Assembly: GCF_003935425.1 (NCBI RefSeq)
Contig: NZ_RHQN01000003.1
Span: forward strand, 496,001 to 560,000
DNA from: Pseudomonas sp. v388
Lineage (GTDB): Bacteria; Pseudomonadota; Gammaproteobacteria; Pseudomonadales; Pseudomonadaceae
Length of the DNA stretch: 64,000 nucleotides
Reading direction: 5' to 3'
A model generated the notes under the pieces. It ran no database searches, was not told the origin of the DNA, and saw only the letters and a list, made by a program, of their open reading frames with translations. Below, piece after piece: positions 10,741 through 20,907 of this stretch (its first letter is position 1; each line of letters begins with the position of its first letter). The position numbers and the translations under genes are program-made.

Positions 10741-12132
10741 TCACTCTTCCGGGACTTCCCCGGCACGCTCCACCGGCACTCGCCGGGACTCTTCTTCCGG
10801 TACCGGTTCCGTTATCTCTTCAGTGCCGCGCTGCGGCTCGATGGCAGGCGCGGCTGGCTCGGGCACCGCCTGCGGGGTTTCGCTCGGCGTGACCGGCGGT
10901 GCTTGCTCCGGTGATGGCTCAGGCACCTGTTCGGGTACGTCCTCAGGCGTGTCTTCGGGCACCTCTTCCGGCTCCGGTGCCGCCGGCTCCTCATAAAGAT
11001 TGCGGCAATCGTCCCAGATCAATTCGCTCTGCCAGGTATTGGCCAACAGCAAAGGCAGCGCCGACTGCGCTTTGCCCGCCACGTCATGAAACACCACCGT
11101 GCCGCGCCGCCACAGCAACATGAGGGTCAGCACCCGGTCGCTGACCTGCTCGGAGGTCAGCCTGACGTTGTCGTCCCGGGCGTCGATGTTCCACAACGAC
11201 ACACGCAAGTGCTGCGAACGAAAGTAGTCACCACTGTCGGCGCGGCGGTGGCCGTAGGGCGGCCTGAACAACGGCACGAAGTTGTCCGGCAGTGCTTGCT
11301 CCACCAGGCTCAGGGAACGCTGTACCGAATCCTTCCAGCCGACCCACTGACTGTGGGAGCGATATTCCCAGCCCTGGATGCCGACGCATTGCTGCCGGTA
11401 AAGCGCCTGTACGCTGCCCGGCGGCGAACCTTGCAGGCGCTCTTCCAGGTTCTTGCCCAGCACGAAGAACGTCGCGGTCATCTTTTGCTGGCGCATGAAG
11501 TCTGCCAGCCAGTCGGTGCCGCCACCCGCCGGGCTCGGGCCGCCGTCGAAGTTGAGCATGAAAGTGCGATCCGGCATTTCATCGCCGCTCATCTCGTCGG
11601 AGTTGTAGCGCTCGATTTCGCTGCTGGTCTGCGGGAACAAGGCCGCCAGGTACAGCAATTCGTTGAGATAGCGCTCGTGGAAGACCGCACTGGGTTGCGC
11701 CCAGCCCGCGTAGAACGATCCGCCGGAAACGGTGTACTCCTCGGCCCGCTGGCGCAGCTGATCCATATCCTCGACCAGCACGCAGAAGTTGGCATCTTCG
11801 CCGCAGGATTTCTGCGCGCTGCGGTAGTTTTCCAGCAGGCGTTGCCACAGCCGGTGGCGAATCACATTCATTGACGACACATTGACGAAACGCAGGCCCA
11901 GGCGGCGTTTGAGTCCTTCTTCGTCAAGTTTCTCGCTGAGCCACAAGGCATGGGCGAAGGCGAGGATTTCCGCACGGGACGCCACGTCGAACAACGCCGC
12001 CGTTTCCAGACGTTCCGGCCACACGCTGCGATCCATGGTCGCGATGACCGGCGGCGCCGCATGCGCTCCCACTGCCAACAGCCCTGCGCATACTGCAAGA
12101 ACGATCCGCAACCCCACTGCTCTCTCCTTCAA
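10741..12132 (-). CDS. Polysaccharide deacetylase-family protein with degenerate metal site and acidic Pro/Glu tail
   Basis: A 463-residue exported protein: signal peptide MKERAVGLRI... ending around AHA (residue 25). A helical region fills residues 30-180, and an NodB/polysaccharide deacetylase-like fold fills about 190-375. Motif 1, usually TFDDGP, reads NFDGGPS (residues 194-200), so the metal-binding second Asp is Gly197. Motif 2, usually H(S/T)xxH, reads HSQWV (260-264), so the second His is Val264. RPPYG (290-294) and the late FHD (348-350) are kept. Two of three metal ligands are therefore missing, which argues against normal deacetylation. Residues 380-463 form a Pro/Glu-rich acidic tail with repeated EVPE/QVPE units. 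Single gene, divergent from yaaA. Confidence 0.75.
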   Translation of the reverse strand: MKERAVGLRIVLAVCAGLLAVGAHAAPPVIATMDRSVWPERLETAALFDVASRAEILAFAHALWLSEKLDEEGLKRRLGLRFVNVSSMNVIRHRLWQRLLENYRSAQKSCGEDANFCVLVEDMDQLRQRAEEYTVSGGSFYAGWAQPSAVFHERYLNELLYLAALFPQTSSEIERYNSDEMSGDEMPDRTFMLNFDGGPSPAGGGTDWLADFMRQQKMTATFFVLGKNLEERLQGSPPGSVQALYRQQCVGIQGWEYRSHSQWVGWKDSVQRSLSLVEQALPDNFVPLFRPPYGHRRADSGDYFRSQHLRVSLWNIDARDDNVRLTSEQVSDRVLTLMLLWRRGTVVFHDVAGKAQSALPLLLANTWQSELIWDDCRNLYEEPAAPEPEEVPEDTPEDVPEQVPEPSPEQAPPVTPSETPQAVPEPAAPAIEPQRGTEEITEPVPEEESRRVPVERAGEVPEE

Positions 12133-12270
12133 CTTTCCACCACGCCAGGCCCGGCACTATAGCCGATCTGCATGATTGATCCGGTGCCGGCGCCACGACT
12201 ATCGCCACCATAGCTGGAGTCGTGGGCCATCAGCCCATAGAATCCCCCCTCGATTACAGGAGACGACCTT

Positions 12271-13053
12271 ATGCTGATGGTGATTTCCCCGGCGAAAACC
12301 CTCGATTTCGAGACGCCGCCGACCACCGCGCGCTATACCCAGCCGCAATACCTGGACCACTCTCAGGAGTTGATCACCCAGCTTCGTGAGCTGACGCCCG
12401 CGCAAATCAGCGAGTTGATGCACCTGTCCGACAAGCTGGCGGGCCTCAATGCCGCACGTTTCGGCAGCTGGAACCCGGCGTTCACCCCCGACAACGCCAA
12501 GCAGGCCCTGCTGGCGTTCAGAGGCGACGTCTACACCGGCCTGCAGGCTGAAACCCTCGATGAAGCACAGCTTTCCTATGCGCAGGACCATTTGCGCATG
12601 CTCTCGGGCCTGTACGGTCTGTTGCGGCCGCTGGACTTGATGCAGCCCTACCGCCTGGAAATGGGCACGCGACTGGCCAATGCCCGAGGCAAGGATCTGT
12701 ACGCGTTCTGGGGCACGCGGATCAGCGAGTGGCTGAACGAAGCGCTGGCCGAGCAGGGCGATGACCTGCTGCTGAACCTGGCCTCTACCGAATATTTCTC
12801 GGCGGTCAAACGCTCCGCGCTCAACGCCAGGATCATCGACACCGAATTCAAGGATTTGAAAAACGGGCAGTACAAGATCATCAGTTTCTACGCCAAGAAA
12901 GCCCGCGGCATGATGAGCCGGTTCGTGATTTGCGAACGCATCAATGACCCTCGCGACCTCAAGGCATTCGATGTTCAGGGTTATCGTTACAGCAGCGAAC
13001 AATCAACTAACGACAAGCTGGTATTTCTGCGCGACACCCCCGAACAGGTGTAG
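12271..13053 (+). CDS. yaaA: Peroxide stress protein YaaA (DUF328/UPF0246)
   Basis: A 260-residue cytoplasmic protein of the YaaA family. In E. coli YaaA lowers free iron and limits DNA damage during peroxide stress. The family start [14 protein letters not shown] is present, with [11 protein letters not shown] and [13 protein letters not shown] downstream and the family-typical length. AGGAGACGACCTT precedes the ATG. It is transcribed towards the algD control region and is followed by a GC-rich hairpin, as in other Pseudomonas alginate loci. Confidence 0.93.
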   Translation: MLMVISPAKTLDFETPPTTARYTQPQYLDHSQELITQLRELTPAQISELMHLSDKLAGLNAARFGSWNPAFTPDNAKQALLAFRGDVYTGLQAETLDEAQLSYAQDHLRMLSGLYGLLRPLDLMQPYRLEMGTRLANARGKDLYAFWGTRISEWLNEALAEQGDDLLLNLASTEYFSAVKRSALNARIIDTEFKDLKNGQYKIISFYAKKARGMMSRFVICERINDPRDLKAFDVQGYRYSSEQSTNDKLVFLRDTPEQV

Positions 13054-13065
13054 TCCCCCTCATGC

Positions 13066-13086
13066 GCGGGGGCGCTGCTCCCCCGC
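13066..13086 (+). terminator. GC-rich hairpin after yaaA
   Basis: GCGGGGG (13066-13072) pairs with CCCCCGC (13080-13086) around a 7-base loop, 13 bases past the yaaA stop codon. No T-run follows, so it may be a weak or factor-assisted terminator. Confidence 0.55.
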
Positions 13087-13342
13087 TTCAATCGTGCATA
13101 ACTGCACGAATGACAACAACGTGACGCCAGATATTCGTCAGTTAAATAGCGCTCTGTCCTACAATCTTTTTTTCTCAAAAAAATAACAAATATTTTTGTG
13201 CTGGATAATGCGATCGCATCCAGTGGTGGCACATTCACATTAACCCTCGTATACCCCGCGTAAACACGGCTTTCGCCGCCCAATGCCATCACTGTGCAAC
13301 CATTCCGTGTAACCGCGTTGATACGATGAAATCTCAAAAACA

Positions 13343-13352
13343 GGACGAATGG
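13343..13352 (-). promoter_or_regulatory. AlgR-like binding site
   Basis: Read on the minus strand this is CCATTCGTCC, which matches the AlgR core CCGTTCGTC at 8 of 9 positions. It lies 4 bases upstream of the candidate AlgU -35 element. The family site is established in P. aeruginosa; its use here is inferred from position and sequence only. Confidence 0.4.
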
Positions 13353-13356
13353 CCCG

Positions 13357-13384
13357 GAACTAAACCTGATTCCATACGCTCCTA
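13357..13384 (+). promoter_or_regulatory. Candidate AlgU (sigma-22) promoter of the alginate operon
   Basis: GAACTA (13357-13362), a 17-base spacer, and TCCTA (13380-13384) fit the AlgU consensus GAACTT-N16/17-TCnnA with one mismatch in the -35 box. The same elements and spacing, as I recall them, make up the P. aeruginosa algD promoter. It lies 473 bases upstream of the algD ATG. Confidence 0.65.
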
Positions 13385-13856
13385 CATCCCGTAACAATTC
13401 TCGACAACCCTGTAAGAGATCACTTACAGCGAGGCGAGATTAAGGGAAGTTACCGACGACGAAGTTTGATCTCAGGATCAAGGCTGTAGGTACCGGGTTA
13501 ACTCACATCTCAAGTTGAATAAGGTAGCCAGGCCAAGCCCCGGAAAGGTGTATCGAGCAGGACACGAGCTGGACATGCAGGGCGCCAGCCCATGCGTCTT
13601 CAGACCGGGAGTTCAGGTATTGCCCTAAAGGAGTGGTTCACCCACATCCAACAGAGCAGGGCCTTTCCCAGCAGGGAGAGGATACTTGCCGCTTGCACTT
13701 AGTGCCATGAGTCAGCCTCATTGATTTAGGCACTCACTTATTAAATATGCCTGCGTTAGTTATGTGGAAGTTACAAGTCCGCATTCACTGACGTGTGATA
13801 TCTGCTGGCCAAAATTAATATCCAGCCAACTTTGGCGTGAAATCGAGGAGAGTACG

Positions 13857-15173
13857 ATGCGTATCAGCATCTTTGGTTTGGGTTACGTCGGTGCAGTATG
13901 TGCCGGTTGCCTTTCTGCACGTGGTCACGATGTTGTGGGTGTTGATATCTCCAGCACCAAGATCGACCTTATCAACAACGGCAAGTCGCCTATCGTCGAG
14001 CCCGGCCTGGAAGACCTCCTGGCCAAAGGCATCCGCGAAGGCAAACTGCGCGGTACCACCGACTTCGCCGAAGCCATTCGCGCTACCGATGTATCGATGA
14101 TCTGCGTCGGCACACCGAGCAAGAAGAACGGCGATCTGGAACTCGATTTCATCGAGGGCGTTTGCCGCGAGATCGGTTACGTTCTGCGTGACAAGACTTC
14201 CCGCCACACCATCGTGGTTCGCAGCACCGTACTGCCGGGCACTGTTGCCAACGTGGTGATTCCAATCCTGGAAGACTGCTCGGGCAAGAAGGCCGGTGTC
14301 GATTTCGGCGTTGCAGTGAACCCTGAGTTCCTGCGCGAAAGCACCGCGATCAAAGACTACGATCACCCGCCGATGACCGTCATCGGCGAATTCGACAAGG
14401 CGTCCGGCGACGTGCTGCAAGCCCTGTACGAAGAACTCGACGCGCCGATCATCCGCAAGGACATCGCCGTTGCCGAAATGATCAAGTACACCTGCAACGT
14501 GTGGCACGCCACCAAGGTCACTTTCGCCAACGAAATCGGCAACATTGCCAAGGCGTGCGGCGTCGATGGCCGTGAAGTGATGGAAGTGGTCTGCCAGGAC
14601 AAGCAACTGAACCTGTCGCAGTACTACATGCGCCCAGGCTTCGCCTTCGGCGGTTCCTGCCTGCCAAAGGACGTTCGCGCCCTGACCTACCGCGCCGGCA
14701 GCCTGGACGTGGAAGCACCGCTGCTCAACTCCCTGATGCGCAGCAACGTTTCTCAGGTTCAGAACGCTTTCGACATCGTGGCCGCCCACGACACTCGCAA
14801 AGTGGCCCTGCTGGGTCTGAGCTTCAAGGCCGGTACCGACGACCTGCGCGAAAGCCCGCTGGTCGAACTGGCTGAAATGCTGATCGGCAAGGGTTTCGAC
14901 CTGAGCATCTTCGACAGCAACGTCGAATACGCCCGTGTCCACGGTGCCAACAAGGACTACATCGAGTCGAAGATTCCTCACGTTTCTTCGCTGTTGAACT
15001 CCGATTTCGACGCCGTCATCAACAACTCCGACGTCATCATCCTGGGTAACCGCGACGAGCGCTTCCGCGCCCTGGCCGACCAGGCTCCGGCAGGCAAGCG
15101 CGTTGTCGACCTGGTGGGCTTCATGAGCAAGTCGACCAGCGAAACCGGCGGAGCCGAAGGGATCTGCTGGTAA
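13857..15173 (+). CDS. algD: GDP-mannose 6-dehydrogenase AlgD
   Basis: A 438-residue cytoplasmic enzyme that oxidises GDP-mannose to GDP-mannuronate with two NAD+, the committed step to alginate. The Rossmann motif GLGYVGAVC is at residues 7-15, and the catalytic cysteine is Cys268 in GGSCLPKD, the position known from P. aeruginosa. VNPEFLRE (154-161) and the C-terminal UDP/GDP-binding lobe are present. The ATG at 13857 has GAGGAGAG close upstream, and an earlier in-frame ATG at 13764 would add a nonconserved tail. It is the first gene of the alginate operon; a REP-like palindrome separates it from alg8. Confidence 0.97.
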   Translation: MRISIFGLGYVGAVCAGCLSARGHDVVGVDISSTKIDLINNGKSPIVEPGLEDLLAKGIREGKLRGTTDFAEAIRATDVSMICVGTPSKKNGDLELDFIEGVCREIGYVLRDKTSRHTIVVRSTVLPGTVANVVIPILEDCSGKKAGVDFGVAVNPEFLRESTAIKDYDHPPMTVIGEFDKASGDVLQALYEELDAPIIRKDIAVAEMIKYTCNVWHATKVTFANEIGNIAKACGVDGREVMEVVCQDKQLNLSQYYMRPGFAFGGSCLPKDVRALTYRAGSLDVEAPLLNSLMRSNVSQVQNAFDIVAAHDTRKVALLGLSFKAGTDDLRESPLVELAEMLIGKGFDLSIFDSNVEYARVHGANKDYIESKIPHVSSLLNSDFDAVINNSDVIILGNRDERFRALADQAPAGKRVVDLVGFMSKSTSETGGAEGICW

Positions 15174-15180
15174 ATCAGCC

Positions 15181-15245
15181 GCAAGCGCCAGGCTCCAGGC
15201 CGCAGGCTCAAGCGTTTCGCTTGCAGCCTGGGGCCTGAGGCTTGC
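15181..15245. repeat. REP-like palindrome between algD and alg8
   Basis: An imperfect long hairpin: GCAAGC (15181-15186) at one end and GCTTGC (15240-15245) at the other, with an inner CAGGCT-CAAGCG (15203-15214) facing CGCTTGCAGCCTG (15218-15230) around a TTT loop. It fills nearly the whole algD-alg8 gap and may modulate readthrough or message stability. Confidence 0.7.
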
Positions 15246-15268
15246 AACTGACCTTGGGATACAGATCT

Positions 15269-16750
15269 ATGCACAGGCTCAAGCACGGTCTACTAGAGGC
15301 CGCCGGTTGGCTGTTTTATCTAAGTTTGTTAATGGGCATCGCTGCGCTGTTGCCTACCAGTATCTTCGACTCACAGTCGAAGAACTTTATTTTCCTGATT
15401 GGCGCCGTGGGCATCTGGCGCTATTCGATGGGCATCACGCACTTCGTGCGGGGAATGATTTTCCTGTACCTGGTCTACCCTCGCCTGCGCCGCAAGGTTC
15501 GCAAGCTGGGCAAGGCAGCGGACCCCTCTCATGTGTTCCTGATGGTCACCAGTTTCCGGATCGACGCCCTGACCACCGCTCAGGTGTACAGCTCGGTGAT
15601 TCGTGAAGCGATCGACTGCGGCCTGCCGACCACCGTGGTCTGCTCGCTGGTCGAGTTGTCCGATGAGCTGCTGGTCAAGAGCCTGTGGGAACGGATGAAC
15701 CCGCCGTCACGGGTCACCCTCGACTTCGTGCGCATTCCCGGCACCGGCAAGCGCGATGGCCTGGCCTACGGCTTCCGCGCCATCTCCCGCCACCTGCCGG
15801 ATGATCGCGCGGTCGTCGCAGTGATCGACGGCGACACCGTGCTCGGTGAAGGCGTGGTGCTCAAGACCGTGCCGTGGTTCCACATGTTCGACAACGTCGG
15901 CGGCCTGACCACCAACGAGTTCTGCGAAGTCCGTGGCGGCTACATCATGAGCGAATGGCACAAGCTGCGTTTCGCCCAGCGCCACATCAACATGTGCTCG
16001 ATGGCCCTGTCCAAGCGCGTCCTGACCATGACCGGTCGGATGTCGGTGTTCCGTGCCAGTGTGGTTACCGACCCGGAATTCATCGCCGACGTCGAAAGCG
16101 ACTCCCTCAAGCACTGGCGCCTGGGTACCTTTCGCTTCCTGACCGGCGACGACAAGTCCAGCTGGTTCAGCCTGATGCGCCTGGGCTACGACACGTTCTA
16201 CGTGCCTGACGCTGCGATCAACACCGTCGAGCACCCGCCCGAGAAGAGCTTCTTCAAGGCCAGTCGCAAGCTGATGTACCGCTGGTACGGCAACAACCTG
16301 CGTCAGAACTCCCGCGCACTGGGTCTGGGCGTCCGCCGCCTGGGTCTGTTCACCAGCGTGGTGCTGTTCGACCAGCGCGTGTCGATGTGGACATCGATCC
16401 TGGGCCTGACCGTCGCCATCATCGCCAGCTACAAGTACGGCGGCGCATTCATCCTGATGTACCTGCTGTGGATCGGCATGACCCGCCTGATCCTGACGCT
16501 GTTGCTGTCCTGTTCGGGACACAGGATCGGGCCTGCCTACCCGGTGATTCTCTATTACAACCAGATCGTCGGCGCCCTGATGAAGATCTACGTGTTCTTC
16601 CGTCTGGACCGTCAGTCCTGGACACGTCAGGACACCAAGCTGGGTCGCGACCTGGCCAGTTTCCAGGGCTGGTTCAACACCTGGTCGTCTCGGACCATGA
16701 CTTTCTCGGCTGGCACCATCTTCGTCGCAGTGCTGTTGACGATGGTTTGA
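15269..16750 (+). CDS. alg8: Alginate polymerase glycosyltransferase Alg8
   Basis: A 493-residue inner-membrane family-2 glycosyltransferase, the catalytic subunit that polymerises GDP-mannuronate into polymannuronate and feeds it through the membrane. N-terminal helices (about residues 10-70) precede the cytosolic catalytic domain with VIDGD, the DxD-like motif, then a cluster of C-terminal helices from about 365. Length is close to the 494 residues of P. aeruginosa Alg8. The ATG at 15269 is chosen because it starts [18 protein letters not shown] like known Alg8; an in-frame start 27 bases earlier falls inside the REP-like palindrome. It works with Alg44. Confidence 0.96.
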   Translation: MHRLKHGLLEAAGWLFYLSLLMGIAALLPTSIFDSQSKNFIFLIGAVGIWRYSMGITHFVRGMIFLYLVYPRLRRKVRKLGKAADPSHVFLMVTSFRIDALTTAQVYSSVIREAIDCGLPTTVVCSLVELSDELLVKSLWERMNPPSRVTLDFVRIPGTGKRDGLAYGFRAISRHLPDDRAVVAVIDGDTVLGEGVVLKTVPWFHMFDNVGGLTTNEFCEVRGGYIMSEWHKLRFAQRHINMCSMALSKRVLTMTGRMSVFRASVVTDPEFIADVESDSLKHWRLGTFRFLTGDDKSSWFSLMRLGYDTFYVPDAAINTVEHPPEKSFFKASRKLMYRWYGNNLRQNSRALGLGVRRLGLFTSVVLFDQRVSMWTSILGLTVAIIASYKYGGAFILMYLLWIGMTRLILTLLLSCSGHRIGPAYPVILYYNQIVGALMKIYVFFRLDRQSWTRQDTKLGRDLASFQGWFNTWSSRTMTFSAGTIFVAVLLTMV

Positions 16751-16791
16751 CCGGGCCAATGGATTAAATCGATTAAGTAGGAAAAATAGCC

Positions 16792-17961
16792 ATGAATACA
16801 GCCGTGAATGTGAACGTCGTACATGAATCCGAAGCCCAGCGCCAACACGCCCGGGTCAAGATCCCAGCCAAGCTGCGCCTGCTCGACGAGCCGAATGCGC
16901 CGCTGGTGCGCATCGAAGATCTGTCCGCCGGTGGCCTGAGCTTCATCGCTCCGGGCCAGCGCCGCCTGACCGTCGGTGAAGTGATCAAGGGCCGCCTGCA
17001 GTTCCTGATCGACAACCTGGGCCTGGCCATGGACGTCGAGCTGCAAGTGCGCTCCATCGACACTTCCACCGGCCGCGCCGGTTGCCAGTTCCAGAATCTC
17101 GAAGCCCAGGACATCGCGACCCTGCGCCACCTGATCACCTCGCACCTGTCCGGCGATATCGTCAGCCTTGGTGAAGTACTCGCCACCCTGCAGCGCGACA
17201 ACTTCACCAAGGCGCGCAAGGTCAAGGGCAACGACGGCGGCATGAGCATGGCCGGTCGCATCCGCGCCGTGGTGTTCAGCCTGGGGATCTTCATCGTGGG
17301 CCTGGCGGCCTTCGGCTTCATCTTCAAGACCGTTTACGGCCTGTATTTCGTCAGCCACGCCTCGGCCGGCCTGGTGTCGGTGCCGAGCATGGACGTGACC
17401 ATGCCGCGTGAAGGCACCGTGCAGAGCCTGGTCGCGGTCAACAGCGACGCCGTCAAGGGCGCTCCGCTGGCCACCTTCAACACCAGCATGCTGGAAATGC
17501 TCAAGGGCAGCCTGACCGGCGAAGACCTGCAACCGGCCAAGATCGAAGAGCTGTACGGCAAGCAGATGAACGGCACCATGACCAGCCCATGTGATTGCGT
17601 CGTATCCCGTCAGCTGGTGCCGGACGGCCAGTTCGCTTCCAAGGGCCAGGTTGTCTTCCAACTGGTTCCACGCAATGCCCCGGCCACCGTTGAAGCGCGC
17701 TTCACTTATCGCCAGTTCAACGACGTCAAGCCAGGCACCCGCGTCAGCTTCCAGGTGGCCGGTGAAGACCGCACCCGTACCGGTGAAATCGTCAGCAGCG
17801 CCAACCTCAACGACGCCGATCTGGCAACCGACATCCGTGTACAGATCAAGCCTGACGAAAGCCTGAGCAGCTCGCTGGCCGGCCGTCCTGTCGAGGTGGT
17901 CAGCGACCGTGGTCCTTCGATCAACTGGCTGCTCGACAAAGCCATGGCTGCAGGAATGTAA
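16792..17961 (+). CDS. alg44: Alginate synthase c-di-GMP receptor Alg44
   Basis: A 389-residue co-polymerase. The N-terminal PilZ domain binds cyclic di-GMP through RxxxR (Arg17, Arg21 in RQHAR) and DxSxxG (Asp43-Gly48 in DLSAGG), at positions matching P. aeruginosa. One transmembrane helix lies around residues 155-178. The periplasmic part resembles a membrane-fusion-protein domain (CDCVVSRQLVPDGQFASKGQVVF hairpin region). It activates Alg8 and links to the export complex. It follows alg8 by 41 bases and is followed 2 bases later by algK. Confidence 0.97.
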   Translation: MNTAVNVNVVHESEAQRQHARVKIPAKLRLLDEPNAPLVRIEDLSAGGLSFIAPGQRRLTVGEVIKGRLQFLIDNLGLAMDVELQVRSIDTSTGRAGCQFQNLEAQDIATLRHLITSHLSGDIVSLGEVLATLQRDNFTKARKVKGNDGGMSMAGRIRAVVFSLGIFIVGLAAFGFIFKTVYGLYFVSHASAGLVSVPSMDVTMPREGTVQSLVAVNSDAVKGAPLATFNTSMLEMLKGSLTGEDLQPAKIEELYGKQMNGTMTSPCDCVVSRQLVPDGQFASKGQVVFQLVPRNAPATVEARFTYRQFNDVKPGTRVSFQVAGEDRTRTGEIVSSANLNDADLATDIRVQIKPDESLSSSLAGRPVEVVSDRGPSINWLLDKAMAAGM

Positions 17962-17963
17962 CC

Positions 17964-19376
17964 ATGACCAGCCCACTACGACGCCTGTCGACCCCTACGC
18001 TATTGAGCCTCGCCGTTGCGATCGGCCTGAGCGGCTGTGCCGGCCTGCCCGATCAACGCCTTGCCAATGAAGCGCTGAAAAACGGCGACACCGCATTGGC
18101 CGAGCAAAACTATCGGCAGCTGGCGGACCTGGGCTACAGCGATGCACAGGTCGGTCTGGCCGATATTCAGGTCTCGACCCGTGACCCGGCGCAGCTCAAG
18201 GAAGCCGAGGCGACTTACCGCGCGGCCGCAGCCACTTCGCCACGGGCGCAATCGCGCCTGGGGCGCTTGCTGGCCGCCAAGCCCGACGCCACCGACGCCG
18301 AACGCCAGGAAGCCGAAACACTGCTCAAGCAGGCTTTCGCCAATGGCGAGTCCGGCACCCTGCTCTCGCTGGCCATGCTTTACCTGCAATACCCGCACAG
18401 CTTTCCAAACGTGAACGCGCAGCAGAAGATCGATCAATGGCGCGCCGAAGGGTATCCGGAAGCAGGTCTGGCCCAGGTGCTGCTGTTCCGCACCCAAGGC
18501 ACCTACGACCAGCATCTGGACCAGGTCGAAAGCATCTGCAAGCAGGCGCTGGCGACCACCGATATCTGCTACGTCGAACTGGCCACGGTTTATCAGAAGC
18601 GTGGCCAGACCGAACAGCAGACCGCCTTGATCGAACAACTCAAGAGCGCTCACGCGGCAGGCCGCGTCGGCGCTCAACGGGTCGACAGCGTGGCCCGTGT
18701 GCTGGGCGATTCGCAGATCGGCACGCCGGACCCAAAAGCTGCACAGCAGTTGCTCGAAGGCATCGCACCGGGTTACCCGATTTCCTGGGTCACCCTGGCC
18801 AAACTGCTGTACGACTTCCCGGAGCTGGGCGACGTCGACAAGATGATGGAGTACCTGGACAACGGTCGTGCCGCGGACCAACCGCGCGCCGAACTGCTGC
18901 TGGGCAAGCTCTATTACGAAGGCAAGTGGGTCACGCCCGACGCCGTGAAGGCCGAGGAACATCTCAAGCGCGCCGCCGCGAGCGAAATTTCCGCTCATTA
19001 CTACCTGGGGCAGATCTACCGTCGCGGTTATCTGGGCCAGGTCTATCCGCAGAAAGCCGTGGATGAACTGCTGATCGCCGCTCGCGGCGGCCAGAACAGC
19101 GCCGACTTCGCCATGGCGCAGCTGTTCTCCCAGGGCAAGGGCACCAAGCCTGACCCAGTCAACGCCTGGGTCTTCAGTCAGCTGGCGCTCGCCAACGAAA
19201 CGCCGCAGGCCACTGAGCTTGCGCAGACGCTCAATACACAACTGCCGCCTGAAAAACTCGCCGTCGCCAAGGATCTGCTGGCCCGCGAGCAAAAAGTCCG
19301 GGGAGCTACCGCCAGCCAGAACGCGCTGGTGATGCAGTCCCTGCAAGAAGAAAAAGACGGTGAGGAAGCACTATGA
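17964..19376 (+). CDS. algK: Alginate biosynthesis outer-membrane lipoprotein AlgK
   Basis: A 470-residue periplasmic scaffold lipoprotein made of TPR/Sel1-like repeats. The lipobox is LSGC, with the lipidated Cys25. Repeats such as [15 protein letters not shown] and [23 protein letters not shown] are visible along the mature chain. It places the porin AlgE in the outer membrane and organises AlgX and Alg44. It starts 2 bases after alg44 and overlaps algE by an ATGA junction. Close to the 475 residues of P. aeruginosa AlgK. Confidence 0.96.
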   Translation: MTSPLRRLSTPTLLSLAVAIGLSGCAGLPDQRLANEALKNGDTALAEQNYRQLADLGYSDAQVGLADIQVSTRDPAQLKEAEATYRAAAATSPRAQSRLGRLLAAKPDATDAERQEAETLLKQAFANGESGTLLSLAMLYLQYPHSFPNVNAQQKIDQWRAEGYPEAGLAQVLLFRTQGTYDQHLDQVESICKQALATTDICYVELATVYQKRGQTEQQTALIEQLKSAHAAGRVGAQRVDSVARVLGDSQIGTPDPKAAQQLLEGIAPGYPISWVTLAKLLYDFPELGDVDKMMEYLDNGRAADQPRAELLLGKLYYEGKWVTPDAVKAEEHLKRAAASEISAHYYLGQIYRRGYLGQVYPQKAVDELLIAARGGQNSADFAMAQLFSQGKGTKPDPVNAWVFSQLALANETPQATELAQTLNTQLPPEKLAVAKDLLAREQKVRGATASQNALVMQSLQEEKDGEEAL

Positions 19377-20881
19377 AGTTGAAACCCTTGATGGCCGCCG
19401 GCATGGGCCTTGGCTTCACGCTGCTTTGGGCTTGCCCGACGCTGGCGGCACTGACGGAACAGCAGAACTTCGGCCTGGAAGTGAAAATCACCGCCCAGGC
19501 TGAAGATGACCGCGACCTGGGCACCCGTTCGAGTGGCGACGTCAACGGTCTGGGTCTCGACCTGCGCCCTTGGGTGTACGGCGAACGCGGTAACTGGAGC
19601 GCCTATGCCATGGGCCAGGTGGTCACCGCCACTGACACCATTCAGACCGACCCACTGGAGCAGACCACCACCGACGCCAACGGCGAAAGCGGCACCCAGG
19701 TTTCGCGCGGTAACGCCAGCGAACGCCAGGTCGACAAATCCTACGCGGCACTGCGGGAATTCTGGGTTGGCTACAGCGGCTTCACGCCCTACCCCGGCGA
19801 GCTGCTGAAAGTCGGTCGTCAGCGCCTGCGCAACGACGACGGCCAATGGCACGACGCCAATATCGAAGCCATCAACTGGACCTTCGACACCACCTTGCTG
19901 CGTGCCGAACTGGGCGCCGCCGAGCGCTTCAGCGAATACCGCACCGACCTGACCGAACTGGCTCCGGACGATGAAGACCGCCTGCACCTGTTCGGCGCCC
20001 TCAGCTACCAGTGGACTCCGGGCCACTGGGCCGGTATCCGCGCGCATCACAGCCAGGACGACGGCAAACTCAAGCGTACCGGCGAAGTGCTGGACGATCT
20101 GGACAAGACTGCCAACGGCGACCTGACCTGGCTCGGCCTGCAAGTGGACAGCGACGCCTACAACCGTCGCAACACCAACGCCATCAATTACTGGGGCAGC
20201 CTGACCTGGCTGACCGGCGACCGCGATGAGCTGGGTGTCAACTACGATCCGGCGACCCAGCAGTACCTGGCCGGCGAGAAGAACAGCCGCGACATGAATG
20301 GCTGGGCCACCGATCTGGGCCTGCGTTTGCGTCTCGACCCGCAATGGCAGGTCGGTGCCGCTTACTCCCGCGCCAGCAAGGACTACGTGCAGAACGGCCT
20401 GGAGAGCAACCGCTCGAACTGGACCGGCACCCGCTCGCGCATCCATCGCTTCGGCGAAGCGTTCCAGGGCGAAATGGCCAACGTGGAAACCGGCTCGCTG
20501 TTCGCCTCCTGGCAGATGAACGAGGAATACGACGCCTCGCTGATCTACCACAAGTTCCGTCGCGTGGACGGCAATTCCGGCATCGGTGGCGCAGGCGTCA
20601 ACCCGAACCGCGAGATCTACGACGGCAACGGCATCTCCACCAATACCTTCAGCTCGCTGCCTCTGGAAGACGGCCGCAAGGATCTGGGTCAGGAGATGGA
20701 CCTGGTGGTCACCAAGTATTTCAAGGGCGGCCTGCTGCCGGCGGCCTTGAGCCAGTCGATGGATGAACCCTCGGCCCTGGTGCGTCTGCGTGCAGGCGTG
20801 TTCAAGCCCGGCGACGCGTATCACAACGGCGTGGACGAATACATGCACCGCGCCATTGTCGACGTCATCTGGCGCTTCTGA
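19373..20881 (+). CDS. algE: Alginate outer-membrane export porin AlgE
   Basis: A 502-residue outer-membrane beta-barrel through which alginate leaves the cell. It has a signal peptide ending near TLAA (about residue 24), alternating amphipathic strands, and a C-terminal aromatic (DVIWRF, final Phe), the usual barrel signature. P. aeruginosa AlgE is 490 residues with 18 strands. GAGGAAGCA precedes the ATG, which overlaps the algK stop by 4 bases. Confidence 0.96.
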   Translation: MKLKPLMAAGMGLGFTLLWACPTLAALTEQQNFGLEVKITAQAEDDRDLGTRSSGDVNGLGLDLRPWVYGERGNWSAYAMGQVVTATDTIQTDPLEQTTTDANGESGTQVSRGNASERQVDKSYAALREFWVGYSGFTPYPGELLKVGRQRLRNDDGQWHDANIEAINWTFDTTLLRAELGAAERFSEYRTDLTELAPDDEDRLHLFGALSYQWTPGHWAGIRAHHSQDDGKLKRTGEVLDDLDKTANGDLTWLGLQVDSDAYNRRNTNAINYWGSLTWLTGDRDELGVNYDPATQQYLAGEKNSRDMNGWATDLGLRLRLDPQWQVGAAYSRASKDYVQNGLESNRSNWTGTRSRIHRFGEAFQGEMANVETGSLFASWQMNEEYDASLIYHKFRRVDGNSGIGGAGVNPNREIYDGNGISTNTFSSLPLEDGRKDLGQEMDLVVTKYFKGGLLPAALSQSMDEPSALVRLRAGVFKPGDAYHNGVDEYMHRAIVDVIWRF

Positions 20882-20907
20882 TGCGAACCGCCCAAGGAGT
20901 GCGATAG

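Larger units (their letters stand above)
13054..13856 (+). promoter_or_regulatory. algD upstream control region and long leader
   Basis: This 803-base gap has no plausible gene. It holds the yaaA hairpin (13066-13086), an AT-rich stretch (about 13160-13200), an AlgU-like promoter (13357-13384), and then about 470 bases of presumed leader before algD. In P. aeruginosa algD is likewise preceded by a far-upstream promoter with distal regulator sites and a long untranslated leader. I see one AlgR-like site next to the promoter and no convincing match to the distal AlgR sites. Confidence 0.6.

Noticed and set aside
11086-11874. Open frame opposite the deacetylase-like gene on the plus strand
   Set aside because: Composition is shadow-like and it lacks a ribosome-binding site. 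The minus-strand gene has a signal peptide and family motifs.
13100-13140. A distant AlgR-like site (ATATTCGTC) upstream of the algD promoter
   Set aside because: It matches the AlgR core at only 6 of 9 positions, which is too weak.
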